64,000 bases of DNA from NCBI GenBank assembly GCA_947499005.1, contig CANMML010000001.1, positions 248,001 through 312,000 on the forward strand, in the 5' to 3' direction. Origin of the DNA: an uncultured Aquimarina sp. Its GTDB lineage: Bacteria; Bacteroidota; Bacteroidia; Flavobacteriales; Flavobacteriaceae. A model generated the notes under the pieces. That model was not told the origin of the DNA. It was given only the letters and a program-made list of their open reading frames with translations, and did not search any database. A program made the translations under genes and the position numbers. Shown here one piece after another: positions 35,287 through 43,543 of the stretch (the first letter of the stretch is position 1; each line of letters opens with the position of its first letter).

Positions 35287-35318
35287 CAAATGTAAAGAAA
35301 AGGTTATCTCGCTTCAAA
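35287..35318 (-). promoter_or_regulatory. Bacteroidota-type promoter for fabD
   Basis: On the minus strand TTTG (35318-35315) and TACATTTG (35294-35287) are 20 nt apart, a full match to TTTG-N19/20-TAnnTTTG. The -7 box ends 20 nt before the fabD ATG. Confidence 0.75.
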
Positions 35319-35403
35319 GCGAAGTATATTAATTTAATTATGCATGCCTAGTAATTCGATTATTCACTTACTTTTATTCCGAATTTTACATTAGACTTTT
35401 GTT

Positions 35404-36192
35404 ATGAAAGATCAACTTCAACGAGATGTAATTTTAAAAGCACCTCCCAAGCGTATTATTTCGTTGGTTCCTAGCCAAACAGAGTTATTAGTAGACTTAG
35501 GGCTTGAAAATTATATTGTTGGTGTAACCAAATTTTGTGTGCACCCTATAGGTTTTAAGAATTCTAAACAGATCGTTGGAGGGACTAAGAATATTGATCT
35601 AGAGATTATAAGAGGTCTAAATCCTGATATTATATTATGCAATAAAGAAGAAAATACAAAGGAAATAGTGGGAGCCTGCGAAAAAATAGCACCAACGCAT
35701 GTATCCAATATCTTCACTATTAATGACAGTAAACAATTAATTAAACAATACGGTATTCTATTTTCTTCTGAAGAAAAAGCTGCTCTTTTAAATAAATCGA
35801 TTGACCACAAATATTTAGAATTTAAAACAGAAGTATCTAACATGTCGATTAAAAAGGTAGCTTATTTTATTTGGAGAAAACCGTGGATGGTTGCTGCAAA
35901 CAATACATTCATTCATCATCTATTGGAAATAAGTAATTTCAAAAATAATTATGCTAATCAAGAAAGATATCCCGAAATTGAATTGAAGACTCTTAAAGAG
36001 TCAATAGATCTAGATTATATCTTTTTATCATCAGAACCCTTTCCTTTTGGAGAAAAGCATAAACAAGAAATATTAACGGAGATTCCTAATGTACGTGTGG
36101 TTTTAGTAGATGGAGAAATGTTTTCATGGTATGGAAGTCGTCTTTTAAAGGCTTTTGATTATTTCAAAAAATTACATAATAGTCTTAACTAG
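35404..36192 (+). CDS. Helical-backbone metal receptor, BtuF-like periplasmic-binding fold
   Basis: A 262-residue protein of the class III substrate-binding fold (BtuF/FepB group): PPKRIISLVPSQTELLVDLGL at the N-terminus, VGVTKFCVHP, the GLNPDIILCNKEENTKE strand, and the hinge helix KTEVSNMSIKKVAYFIWRKPWMVA. It has no signal peptide and no ABC permease or ATPase beside it, unlike vitamin B12 uptake systems. It is thus either cytoplasmic or exported by an unseen route. The ligand is probably a corrinoid, heme or metal chelate by family; that is an inference. Divergent from fabD. Confidence 0.82.
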   Translation: MKDQLQRDVILKAPPKRIISLVPSQTELLVDLGLENYIVGVTKFCVHPIGFKNSKQIVGGTKNIDLEIIRGLNPDIILCNKEENTKEIVGACEKIAPTHVSNIFTINDSKQLIKQYGILFSSEEKAALLNKSIDHKYLEFKTEVSNMSIKKVAYFIWRKPWMVAANNTFIHHLLEISNFKNNYANQERYPEIELKTLKESIDLDYIFLSSEPFPFGEKHKQEILTEIPNVRVVLVDGEMFSWYGSRLLKAFDYFKKLHNSLN

Positions 36193-36242
36193 TGTAGAAA
36201 AACGAACCAATTGTAAAATAATGAATGATCTATTGTGTAACA

Positions 36243-37292
36243 TTATTCATTCAAAGCCCAGTCATATTCAGCAAAACTCACATTAGCATCTTTAGATATT
36301 GAAGTGTTCGAGTATTTATTTAAAAAAGAAATAAGATCACCGAAATCTTTACTGTACCATTCAAATATTTTAGAAATCCTAATTTCAGATGGAGTAATGG
36401 TATTTTCTTTTCCGTTGACAAATCTTTTGGTTTGCTTTTCTAAAAGACGATTTAAAGTATTCGCTTCGTAGGCAAAATTACCAATTTTGGGACACGAGTT
36501 TGCAGCACAGTTTACGGCAAAATGGATACGAGGTTCGTTAAATTGAGGTCTGATAATTTCATTCTCGATTTGATTTAGAGAGTAAATATTTCCATTAAGT
36601 TTTATCCATTTCTTATCCCAAGGCTTGCCGTTTGCGATATTGGTGATGCTTTTTACAGGGTAATTGTCTAAAATCAATTTAATTGTAAATGCATTGTATA
36701 CATTAATCCAGTAAGCTAATTTTTTATTTCGAGACCAATGCTTTTGAAGTGGATTGCTGTTTAATGTTGTGATATAATCGTCCAGTTTCGATTCGTTCGA
36801 CTTCATGCCTTTGTAATTAACAATTCCTGTTGGAGAAACATAGGCTTTTAAAAATGTATCAAATTGTTGGTGCGTGAATACCGTTTCTTTTATCGTTTTC
36901 TCTTCTGTTTTTTGGGGAATATTGTTGTTGTTTTCTTCGGAATCAATTACTTCTTTTTTTATAGATGTTACTTGCTTTGAATTCTTGTCAGAATTTTTAA
37001 CAACTGAAATTTCCTCTTTCTTGAAGGTTTGTTTTGCTTCCTTATTTTGTCCTTTTTTTGAAGCCGCTACTACCGTGCTTTCCTTTTTGTTATTTACTTC
37101 CTTTTCTATGTCTAATTCTTTAATCGCTGGTTTTTCAATATTAATTTCTTCGGTATTAGTGTTTGAAATTTCTATAGAAGTTTCTTTAACTTCTTTTTGG
37201 TTATTGGAAATAGGAGTAGACTTTGAAGGCTGACTGCAAGAAGCCAACAAGGAGAGCAATAAGAATGTAAAAAAAGTATTAAAGCTATTCAT
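36243..37292 (-). CDS. DUF547 lipoprotein
   Basis: A lipoprotein with a C-terminal DUF547 domain. From ATG 37292 the signal is MNSFNTFFTFLLLSLLASCS (lipid Cys at residue 19). Residues about 25-145 are a low-complexity linker rich in Lys, Glu, Asn and Ser with no fold expected. The domain begins near QQFDTFLKAYVSPTGIVNYKG and includes AYWINVYNAFTIKLIL, a signature of DUF547, then PRIHFAVNCAANSCPKIG and FEWYSKDFG. The Asn/Cys-rich NCAANSCP segment suggests a papain-like thiol site, as proposed for the family, but activity is unproven. 349 residues; an upstream ATG at 37337 would put the signal internally and is rejected. Confidence 0.88.
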   Translation of the reverse strand: MNSFNTFFTFLLLSLLASCSQPSKSTPISNNQKEVKETSIEISNTNTEEINIEKPAIKELDIEKEVNNKKESTVVAASKKGQNKEAKQTFKKEEISVVKNSDKNSKQVTSIKKEVIDSEENNNNIPQKTEEKTIKETVFTHQQFDTFLKAYVSPTGIVNYKGMKSNESKLDDYITTLNSNPLQKHWSRNKKLAYWINVYNAFTIKLILDNYPVKSITNIANGKPWDKKWIKLNGNIYSLNQIENEIIRPQFNEPRIHFAVNCAANSCPKIGNFAYEANTLNRLLEKQTKRFVNGKENTITPSEIRISKIFEWYSKDFGDLISFLNKYSNTSISKDANVSFAEYDWALNE

Positions 37293-37395
37293 GATAGAGT
37301 TATTAAAGTATTCCATTGAATGTTCTATAGTCGACACTTAAGGTAAAATATTACTTTTTTCTGTGATAATGAATAAGATGATTATGGGTATTCGG

Positions 37396-37965
37396 TTAAC
37401 CTTTTAGTTTTTCCTGTGGTAGTGTCGTAAATTCTTCAATCTTAATAGTATTTAGTTGCTCTTTGATGAATAAGGGAACTCCGTATTGAGGATATGTAAA
37501 ATCGTTATTCTCGTAATCCCATTGTATGAAGTCCATGAGTTTTTGTAATTCTTCACAATTTCTCTCGGTTTCATCTCCTTTAAAGGATAAATGAATGGAG
37601 TTACTGTATTTGTAATTAGCAGCAATACTGTCATTAAATTCCTTATTGTAAAAGAAGGTTTCGTTGTTAGTAGTAACAATTTGGATATGAAACCCTTTTT
37701 CATCGGTATTGAATAATACATGATCAATTTCATGACACAACTTTTTTATGGACTTAAAAACAGGGGTAAGGAAATCAGGTTTTTTGTAGTTGATTACTTC
37801 CCTGTTAGCGCTTAGGAAAACAATATTGGTAATATTTTCTTTGATTTCTTTTTTCAATTTCTGGATATCTGTTTGCTTTCGATTCGTTTCGATTTCTTGA
37901 CAAGTGATCAATAATAATGCAGTAAAAACTATTGTGCTGTAATTCCTGATACATATGAATTTCAT
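37396..37965 (-). CDS. Lipoprotein of unknown function
   Basis: A 189-residue protein with a probable lipoprotein signal (FTALLLITCQE; lipid Cys near residue 22). The mature part is mixed alpha/beta with charged helices (KKLCHEIDHVLFNTDEKGFHIQ) and a region NDFTYPQYGVPLFIKEQ near the end. I recognise no family. It is 103 nt upstream of the DUF547 gene and 21 nt downstream of the DinB gene on the same strand; the order DinB-lipoprotein suggests a shared transcript. Confidence 0.6.
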   Translation of the reverse strand: MKFICIRNYSTIVFTALLLITCQEIETNRKQTDIQKLKKEIKENITNIVFLSANREVINYKKPDFLTPVFKSIKKLCHEIDHVLFNTDEKGFHIQIVTTNNETFFYNKEFNDSIAANYKYSNSIHLSFKGDETERNCEELQKLMDFIQWDYENNDFTYPQYGVPLFIKEQLNTIKIEEFTTLPQEKLKG

Positions 37966-37986
37966 TCATTCATGTATTATTGAAAA

Positions 37987-38667
37987 TTAAAGAGTGTTAT
38001 GACTTGAATACTCGGGAGGGAGAATGCCTTTCATTTTTAAATAAATAATAGCCTGTGCTCTATGATGAGACGTGTGGCTTTCTCCACGTAAAATGAGGTC
38101 TAGGTGAGTGTGACCTTTCAAATACCAAGGTTTTTCCTTCTCTAGACCTAGGATTAAATCATGATCCGTTAAATTTTCTAAGCTAGAAATCACAAAGTCA
38201 TAAGTTTTAATCACATAATCTCTTACTAGTTTTTTGTTTGTTGTAGGTGTTCTTTTCTTTAAGCTATCAGGTTCAAAAAGATGAACGGGGTCTGGGCGAT
38301 TGATGAAAAAATCGGCATCTCTCAATGCTTCAAAGTCAGGATACGTTTTAGGGTCTATTAATACTCCTATAAATGAATTGTTGATATAACCTATATGTAT
38401 AAAATGCTGAGCGAAACTCATTTGATTGGGGAGAGGCCTGTATTCCAATTGATCAGTTGGAATAGCATCGAAAACAGCTAAGGTATATTCTTTAGATTTC
38501 TCCCACCTTCTAATAAGTAGGTTTACAATTTGTTTTTCGGAAGTGTGAGTTGTTTCGTTATTAATTGAATTTTTGGAATCATTAGGTGTAGAAGAAGATT
38601 CGTTAGGTGATTGCCCAAAGAGTGTAACACTATAAAATAATAGACACAGTTTTAGTAAAGTTTTCAT
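37987..38667 (-). CDS. Exported DinB-family protein
   Basis: DinB-fold four-helix protein, 226 residues, with a signal peptide (MKTLLKLCLLFYSVTLFGQ) that is unusual for DinB proteins in general but common for this Bacteroidota group. The three metal-site His are plausible: QHFIHIGYINNS (near residue 89) and ESHTSHHRAQAIIYLKMKGI (near 200). The body contains REYTLAVFDAIPTDQLEYRP-like elements, here KEYTLAVFDAIPTDQLEYRP. Metal-dependent transferase activity on a thiol cofactor is known for some relatives; here the substrate is unknown and it acts outside the cytoplasm. Confidence 0.85.
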   Translation of the reverse strand: MKTLLKLCLLFYSVTLFGQSPNESSSTPNDSKNSINNETTHTSEKQIVNLLIRRWEKSKEYTLAVFDAIPTDQLEYRPLPNQMSFAQHFIHIGYINNSFIGVLIDPKTYPDFEALRDADFFINRPDPVHLFEPDSLKKRTPTTNKKLVRDYVIKTYDFVISSLENLTDHDLILGLEKEKPWYLKGHTHLDLILRGESHTSHHRAQAIIYLKMKGILPPEYSSHNTL

Positions 38668-38738
38668 GTGATTTTAAAAATTATATTTCTGCTAATAACT
38701 TTTAAAAATCAATGTTTAAACGAAAAAGGAAGTGTGAT

Positions 38739-39446
38739 TTAAGTACTAGTACCCGTACTATTTTGGTATTTAGCTAGTAGTTCTCGGCGATTGCTTACGG
38801 AAAGCTTGTGGTATATGTTTGTGATATGCGTTTTTACGGTATTGACACTTACAAAAAGAGCTTCTGCAATTTCTTTGTTGGTTTTTCCTTCAAGAATATG
38901 ATGTTTAACTTTTAATTCTTGTTGGCTTAAAATAGGAGTAGAGGTAATTTTAGGTTTTTTCTTCTTGTAGAAAAGTAAAAAAATCAAACTTATAATTATT
39001 GCAAAAAATAAGTAGTTGAAACTTTTACTAAGAAGAAGCTTATGTTCGGTTGTGGCAATTTGGTAAGCCATCAATTGATACTCGAGAAAAGAATATTCTT
39101 TGACATCAATATCACTTTCTTTAAGTTCATCGAGTAAATCAAGATAATATTTGGGGTTTAATGAAATATCTGTTGCTAGCAAATTGTTTTCAGATAGCTG
39201 TTGAATGCTGTAAAGTTTTACGGCAAGAATCCTTAGAGAATCTTTAGAATATTGTCTTATTTCGTTGAGGTATAATTTTCCATCAACCTTGTTTTGTTTC
39301 AACTGTAGCTTGAAACTCTCTAATTTTTTAAGCTCTTGCGTCTTCGCAATTTTATTGGGCTCTTTTAAATCAAATACACGCTTTTGTAGTGCCCAAGAGG
39401 ATATTGAGCTCAAAAATAATACTAGTAAAACAATATACTTTTTCAA
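38739..39446 (-). CDS. Membrane-anchored LuxR-type transcription regulator
   Basis: A 235-residue protein with an N-terminal signal or anchor (KYIVLLVLFLSSISSWA), a helical extracytoplasmic part (about 20-140), one transmembrane helix (YLFFAIIISLIFLLFY, near 147-162), and a cytoplasmic C-terminal LuxR helix-turn-helix: LSQQELKVKHHILEGKTNKEIAEALFVSVNTVKTHITNIYHKL in pieces LSQQELKVKHH, GKTNKEIAEALFVSVNTVKT and HKLSVSNRRELL. This sensor-helix-HTH layout lets an envelope signal act directly on DNA binding. Many Flavobacteriaceae paralogues carry TPR repeats in the sensor part; this one is much shorter. Target genes unknown. Confidence 0.87.
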   Translation of the reverse strand: MKKYIVLLVLFLSSISSWALQKRVFDLKEPNKIAKTQELKKLESFKLQLKQNKVDGKLYLNEIRQYSKDSLRILAVKLYSIQQLSENNLLATDISLNPKYYLDLLDELKESDIDVKEYSFLEYQLMAYQIATTEHKLLLSKSFNYLFFAIIISLIFLLFYKKKKPKITSTPILSQQELKVKHHILEGKTNKEIAEALFVSVNTVKTHITNIYHKLSVSNRRELLAKYQNSTGTST

Positions 39447-39457
39447 AAGATTGAATT

Positions 39458-39949
39458 CTAATTAGTACTTCTTTTATAGGTTTCAAAAGTGAAATCGAAT
39501 TTATGCTTTTCATCTTTTAGATGTTTGTCTTCACTTTCTAATTTCCAGTTTTTAAGGTCGATTTCAGGGAAAAACGTATCGGCTTCTTCAAATGCTTCGT
39601 GTACTCGAGTAATTTCAATACAATCAGCCACTTCCATAGCTTGTTTGTAAATTTCTCCTCCACCAATAATGAAAGGTTGTGTGTCCGAAGAAGTGTAGGT
39701 AATAGCTTCTTCTAGTGAGTTGACTACGATACAATTCTCTTGAATATAGTCTTTTTGTCTGGTGATGATTACATGCGTTCGATTGGGAAGCATGCCCGGT
39801 AAAGATTCAAAAGTTTTACGCCCCATGATGATATGGTGTCCTGTGGTTAGTTTCTTGAATCGTTTAAAATCTATAGGTAAGTGCCATAAAAGGTCATTGT
39901 CTTTTCCGATGGCATTATTTTCTGCAGCAGCTACGATGATGGTAAGCAT
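39458..39949 (-). CDS. folA: Dihydrofolate reductase
   Basis: NADPH-dependent reduction of dihydrofolate; trimethoprim target. The 163 residues show AAAENNAIGKDNDLLWHLP at the N-terminus, the catalytic acidic residue in the PIDFKRFKKLT helix, the cofactor motif HHIIMGRKTFESLP, and the second cofactor loop PFIIGGGEIYKQAM. Length is typical. It lies 3 nt downstream of the 2TM protein gene on the same strand. Together with thyA (41 kb) and folP (23 kb) it completes the folate/dTMP set in this window. Confidence 0.97.
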   Translation of the reverse strand: MLTIIVAAAENNAIGKDNDLLWHLPIDFKRFKKLTTGHHIIMGRKTFESLPGMLPNRTHVIITRQKDYIQENCIVVNSLEEAITYTSSDTQPFIIGGGEIYKQAMEVADCIEITRVHEAFEEADTFFPEIDLKNWKLESEDKHLKDEKHKFDFTFETYKRSTN

Positions 39950-39952
39950 AGT

Positions 39953-40408
39953 TTATTGTAAGGTTTCAGGGTCAGAATCTTCTGGTTCTGGGGTTGTTTT
40001 GTCTAGTAAAATATTCTTTTCAGAAATCATTTCTTTTGGAAGTTGTAAATCTAACTTCTCTTGCATTTTATCAATTTTTTCTTTCTGTTTTGTGACAAGA
40101 TACTCCAATTGCTCAGCTTCCCAAATTTTGCCCATGAATTTACTAAAGACTAATACTTTCAGTGCATGAACGATTAAGAAAAAACTCCATATCAATATAC
40201 CGTAAACGTACCAGTCTAAATTAAAAAACTTCCATTCCAAACCGATTTTGAATACAAGATTTAGAAGGAGCATAAAAAGACATCCTACCAAATAGAAAAT
40301 GAAATGATTGTAGAGGCCTTTTTTTTCTTTAATTCTAATTTGGGCATGCTCGAATAACGCCTTTTGTTGAGGGTCAATACTTGTATCTGTTTTCTTTTTT
40401 CCAAACAT
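39953..40408 (-). CDS. 2TM domain-containing membrane protein
   Basis: A 151-residue protein with two close transmembrane helices (YNHFIFYLVGCLFMLLLNLVF near residues 35-55 and VYGILIWSFFLIVHALKVLVF near 68-88) and the 2TM-family motif GKIWEAEQLEYL, then a Lys/Glu-rich coiled coil (VTKQKEKIDKMQEKLDL). The 2TM domain is often found at the N-terminus of LytTR regulators in Bacteroidota; here it stands alone. Function unknown. It is 3 nt upstream of folA. Confidence 0.87.
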   Translation of the reverse strand: MFGKKKTDTSIDPQQKALFEHAQIRIKEKKGLYNHFIFYLVGCLFMLLLNLVFKIGLEWKFFNLDWYVYGILIWSFFLIVHALKVLVFSKFMGKIWEAEQLEYLVTKQKEKIDKMQEKLDLQLPKEMISEKNILLDKTTPEPEDSDPETLQ

Positions 40409-40506
40409 AAATTAACATTTAAGCTCATCCTATCTTTAATTGTTAACACTTAACTAATCTTCATTCAACGTGATCACTTTATATTTAATCGTTAAACTTG
40501 ATCAGT

Positions 40507-40806
40507 ATGAGCATTCAAAAGAAATTTTTTAAGGATAAGGACATATGTAAAGTTACTTTTTTAGTTACATCTAAAAAAGTAGAAAAAGTTGAAGTCTTCG
40601 GAAGTTTTAACCATTGGAAAGGAATTCGCCTTAAAAAACGACCATTTGGGGTGTTTAAAAAGAATTTAAAACTACCAATGGATCAATCTTTTGAATTTAA
40701 ATACAAGATTGATGATGCTTTATGGGTGAACGACCGTGAAGCTGACGATTATGTCATTAATGACTTTGGAAGGAAAAATTGTGTATTGACAACTTTTGAA
40801 GTTTGA
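40507..40806 (+). CDS. Small CBM48/AMPK-type glycogen-binding-like domain protein
   Basis: A 99-residue protein made of one early-set immunoglobulin-like domain of the isoamylase N-terminal/AMPK-beta type: KVEVFGSFNHWKGIRL (the family's G-x-F-N-x-W), KKRPFGVFKKNLKLP, FEFKYKIDDALWVNDREADDYV. The order of strands and Trp residues fits starch/glycogen binding. No catalytic domain or signal peptide. Preferred start ATG 40507 (MSIQKKFF); a TTG three codons earlier is possible. The same small proteins are common in Flavobacteriaceae; the ligand here is inferred from the fold only. Confidence 0.82.
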   Translation: MSIQKKFFKDKDICKVTFLVTSKKVEKVEVFGSFNHWKGIRLKKRPFGVFKKNLKLPMDQSFEFKYKIDDALWVNDREADDYVINDFGRKNCVLTTFEV

Positions 40807-40822
40807 TCAATATACCATGTTC

Positions 40823-41647
40823 TTATACAGAAACTTTTCCTTTGATATGAGGATGATGATCGTAGTCAATCAATTCAAAGTCTTCAAAAGTAAATTCGAA
40901 CAAGTCTTTAATATTCGGATTTATTTTAATTTTAGGAAGCTTTTTAGGTTCACGAGTTAATTGAAGTTCTAACTGTTCTGTATGGTTGTTATAAATATGA
41001 GCATCACCGAAAGTATGAATGAATTCTCCAGCTTCATATCCACAAACTTGAGCCATCATTTCTGTCAATAAAGCATATGAGGCAATGTTGAAAGGAACTC
41101 CTAAAAAGATATCTGCACTACGTTGGTATAATTGGCAAGACAGTTTGTTGTCTGCAACATAAAACTGAAAAAATGCATGGCATGGAGGTAGTGCCGCTTT
41201 CCCATTAGCTACATTTTCAGAAAAAGAAACAGAGGTGTCTGGTAATACAGAAGGATTCCATGCAGAAACAAGCATACGACGACTATTCGGATTCGTTTTT
41301 AGTGTTTCAACGATTTCTTTAATTTGATCAATCTCTTCACTATTCCAATTACGCCATTGGTGACCGTAAACAGGGCCAAGATTACCGTTTTCATCAGCCC
41401 ACTCATTCCAAATACGCACTCCGTTTTCGGTTAGGTATTCAGTATTCGTGTCTCCTTTTAAAAACCATAACAATTCATATACTACAGACTTAAAATGTAC
41501 TTTTTTAGTGGTTACCATTGGAAAACCTTCAGAAAGATCAAATCGCATTTGATAACCAAATACGCTTTTAGTTCCTGTTCCTGTGCGATCCCCTTTTTCG
41601 GCGCCGCTTTCCATTACATGTTTTACTAAGTCTAAGTATTGTTTCAT
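40823..41647 (-). CDS. thyA: Thymidylate synthase
   Basis: Methylates dUMP to dTMP with methylene-tetrahydrofolate. From ATG 41647 ([15 protein letters not shown]) the protein has 274 residues. Motifs: [19 protein letters not shown], the [22 protein letters not shown] segment (seen as [13 protein letters not shown]), the catalytic Cys in [12 protein letters not shown] (near residue 158), [20 protein letters not shown], and [12 protein letters not shown]. The family-typical N-terminus favours this ATG over GTG 41659. A short tandem repeat follows upstream. Confidence 0.97.
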   Translation of the reverse strand: MKQYLDLVKHVMESGAEKGDRTGTGTKSVFGYQMRFDLSEGFPMVTTKKVHFKSVVYELLWFLKGDTNTEYLTENGVRIWNEWADENGNLGPVYGHQWRNWNSEEIDQIKEIVETLKTNPNSRRMLVSAWNPSVLPDTSVSFSENVANGKAALPPCHAFFQFYVADNKLSCQLYQRSADIFLGVPFNIASYALLTEMMAQVCGYEAGEFIHTFGDAHIYNNHTEQLELQLTREPKKLPKIKINPNIKDLFEFTFEDFELIDYDHHPHIKGKVSV

Positions 41648-41659
41648 TGTTTGCTTCAC

Positions 41660-41735
41660 AAAGGCTATCAGCTACTAGCTATCAGCTATCAGCAAAATTT
41701 GCTGGGTGCTTGAGGCTTGAAGCTCAAAGCCAAGT
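41660..41735. repeat. Short AGCTATCAGCT tandem repeat and flanking hairpin
   Basis: Between thyA and the nuclease gene, 41663-41692 reads as tandem units of about 10 bp (GCTATCAGCT / ACTAGCTATC / AGCTATCAGC). A palindrome-like GAGGCTTGAAGCTCAAAGCC follows at 41711-41730. Such GCTATCAGC repeats are common filler in Flavobacteriaceae. A related relic (GTTACTTGTTAGTTAATAAC) occurs at 42471-42490. Confidence 0.55.
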
Positions 41736-42353
41736 TTATTTTCTGTTCGAAATTTCGTCTCTTATTTTAGCCGCTTTTTCGTAGTCTTCGGCTTGTACAG
41801 CTTTCTTTAATTCGTCATTCAATTCGGGTAAAGTCATCTTCTTGTAAGTAGAATCGGAAGTTATTCCTTCGTTTTCTACATGTACATTCTCCAGTTCCTC
41901 GTCGGTATCATCCCCTTGATTAAGAATCTCTGTTTCGGTTTGTTGAAGATGAACCCCTGCCTGATCTAGTATGTTGCGGTAGGTAAAGATCGGGGCTTTA
42001 AAACGTAAAGCCAAAGCAATAGCATCGCTCGTTCGAGCATCTATTATTTCTTCTATGCGATCTCTTTCGCAAATAATACTGGAATAAAAAACACCATCAA
42101 CAAGTTTATGAATAATTACTTGCTTTACTATGATTTCAAATCGTTCAGCAAAATTTTTAAATAAATCATGTGTCAGCGGTCTAGGAGGCTTAATCTCTCT
42201 TTCCAAAGCAATAGCAATGGATTGTGCCTCAAATGCTCCAATGACAATGGGTAATTTTCTTTCTCCTTCTACTTCACTTAATATTAGTGCATACGCGCCA
42301 TTTTGTGTCTGACTGTAGGAAATACCTCTAATATTTAAACGTACCAAGCTCAT
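41736..42353 (-). CDS. Bifunctional nuclease family protein (DUF151) with UVR motif
   Basis: DUF151-type protein; plant and bacterial members have been described as nucleases acting on DNA and RNA, but the physiological role is unclear. From ATG 42353 (MSLVRLNIRGISYSQTQNG) it has 205 residues. Domain: LPIVIGAFEAQSIAIALE near residue 36 and IDARTSDAIALALRFKAPIF near 105, both family signatures. The C-terminal 35 residues (LNDELKKAVQAEDYEKAAKI) form a UVR motif as in UvrB/ClpC. The frame extends upstream to GTG 42416, but those 21 residues (MVNLFRNRKN...) are not family-like. The gap 42354-42549 shows only repeat relics. Confidence 0.9.
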   Translation of the reverse strand: MSLVRLNIRGISYSQTQNGAYALILSEVEGERKLPIVIGAFEAQSIAIALEREIKPPRPLTHDLFKNFAERFEIIVKQVIIHKLVDGVFYSSIICERDRIEEIIDARTSDAIALALRFKAPIFTYRNILDQAGVHLQQTETEILNQGDDTDEELENVHVENEGITSDSTYKKMTLPELNDELKKAVQAEDYEKAAKIRDEISNRK

Positions 42354-42549
42354 ACTCAAAACTCTCTTTGCGGCTAAATTCGTTATATTTTTTCGATTCC
42401 TAAATAAATTAACCACATAAAAACTAAGATTTTTATGTGGTTATTAACAATTAGGGCTGGGTTCTTTAGTTACTTGTTAGTTAATAACTGCTAGTTGATA
42501 GTCTATTTTTATCATTCTTTAGAATTATAAACTATGAACTAAAAAACTG

Positions 42550-43512
42550 TTAAGCATTCGAAGCTTTAAAAGCTTTTAATTTTTCTATCAATTCGGGCAC
42601 TACCTCAAAAGCATCACCAACAACTCCATAATCAGCTGCTTTAAAAAATGGAGCTTCGGGATCTGTATTGATCACAACTTTTACCTTGCTGGCGTTGATT
42701 CCTGCTAAATGCTGAATGGCTCCAGAGATACCAATAGCAATATATAGGTTAGAGGCTACTGGTTTTCCAGTTTGTCCAACATGCTCATCATGAGGTCTCC
42801 ATCCCATATCACTTACAGGTTTAGAACAAGCTGTAGCTGCACCTAGGACATCTGCTAGATCTTCGATTAAATTCCAATTTTCAGGTCCTTTAAGTCCTCT
42901 TCCTCCAGAAACAACAACTTCGGCATCAGCAATACTTACTTTGTCTGTAGCTTTGTCAATGTTTGTAATTTCGATGCTATCGTCAGCGGGAGAAACACTA
43001 AAGTCAACAACTTCAGCAGTAACTTCATTTTCGATAATGCCATAAGCATTACTCGAAACAGAAATGATTTTGATATCTGTATTTAAAACGGTTTGTTGAA
43101 ATGCTTTGTTTGTAAAAGCTGTGCGTTCCACCGTTAAGGGAGAAGTACTAACTGGTAATTTAACTACGTTTGAAGCAATAGCTGCCTTCAATTGTCCTGC
43201 TAATAATCCACTTATATATTTTGAATTTGCAGAAGAAGATAATATGACAACATCACTATTTTCTTGCTTAGCTGCTTCAGTAATTATTGTTGTATAGGTT
43301 TTAGCTTTGAAGCTGTTTAGAGACTCATTAGAGATATTCAATACCTTTTGTACTCCATATTTACCTAGTTCACTAGCGTCATTGGCATTGACTGATACAG
43401 CAACGACATTCGTTCCCAAAGCATCGGCGACACCTTTTGCGTAAGAAGCCACTTCAAATGCTGCCTTCTTAAAAATTCCATTTTCTGTTTCTGCGTATAA
43501 TAAAACTGACAT
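42550..43512 (-). CDS. etfA: Electron transfer flavoprotein subunit alpha
   Basis: FAD-binding subunit of ETF, which takes electrons from acyl-CoA dehydrogenases. The 320 residues contain the C-terminal FAD domain with VVSGGRGLKGPENWNLIEDLA, the KPVSDMGWRPHDEHVGQTGK loop (as DMGWRPHDEHVGQTGK), and ISGAIQHLAGINASKVKVVI with TDPEAPFFKAADYGVVGD near the end, all hallmark positions. The N-terminal half is the more variable Rossmann-like domain. It follows etfB by 31 nt and is oriented away from pdhB. Confidence 0.96.
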   Translation of the reverse strand: MSVLLYAETENGIFKKAAFEVASYAKGVADALGTNVVAVSVNANDASELGKYGVQKVLNISNESLNSFKAKTYTTIITEAAKQENSDVVILSSSANSKYISGLLAGQLKAAIASNVVKLPVSTSPLTVERTAFTNKAFQQTVLNTDIKIISVSSNAYGIIENEVTAEVVDFSVSPADDSIEITNIDKATDKVSIADAEVVVSGGRGLKGPENWNLIEDLADVLGAATACSKPVSDMGWRPHDEHVGQTGKPVASNLYIAIGISGAIQHLAGINASKVKVVINTDPEAPFFKAADYGVVGDAFEVVPELIEKLKAFKASNA

Positions 43513-43543
43513 TTTTCTTTCTTTTTAATGAGACAATCGGTGA

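Noticed and set aside
35404-36192. Vitamin B12 transport system
   Set aside because: Only the binding-protein fold is present, without signal peptide, permease or ATPase, so a transport role was not assigned.
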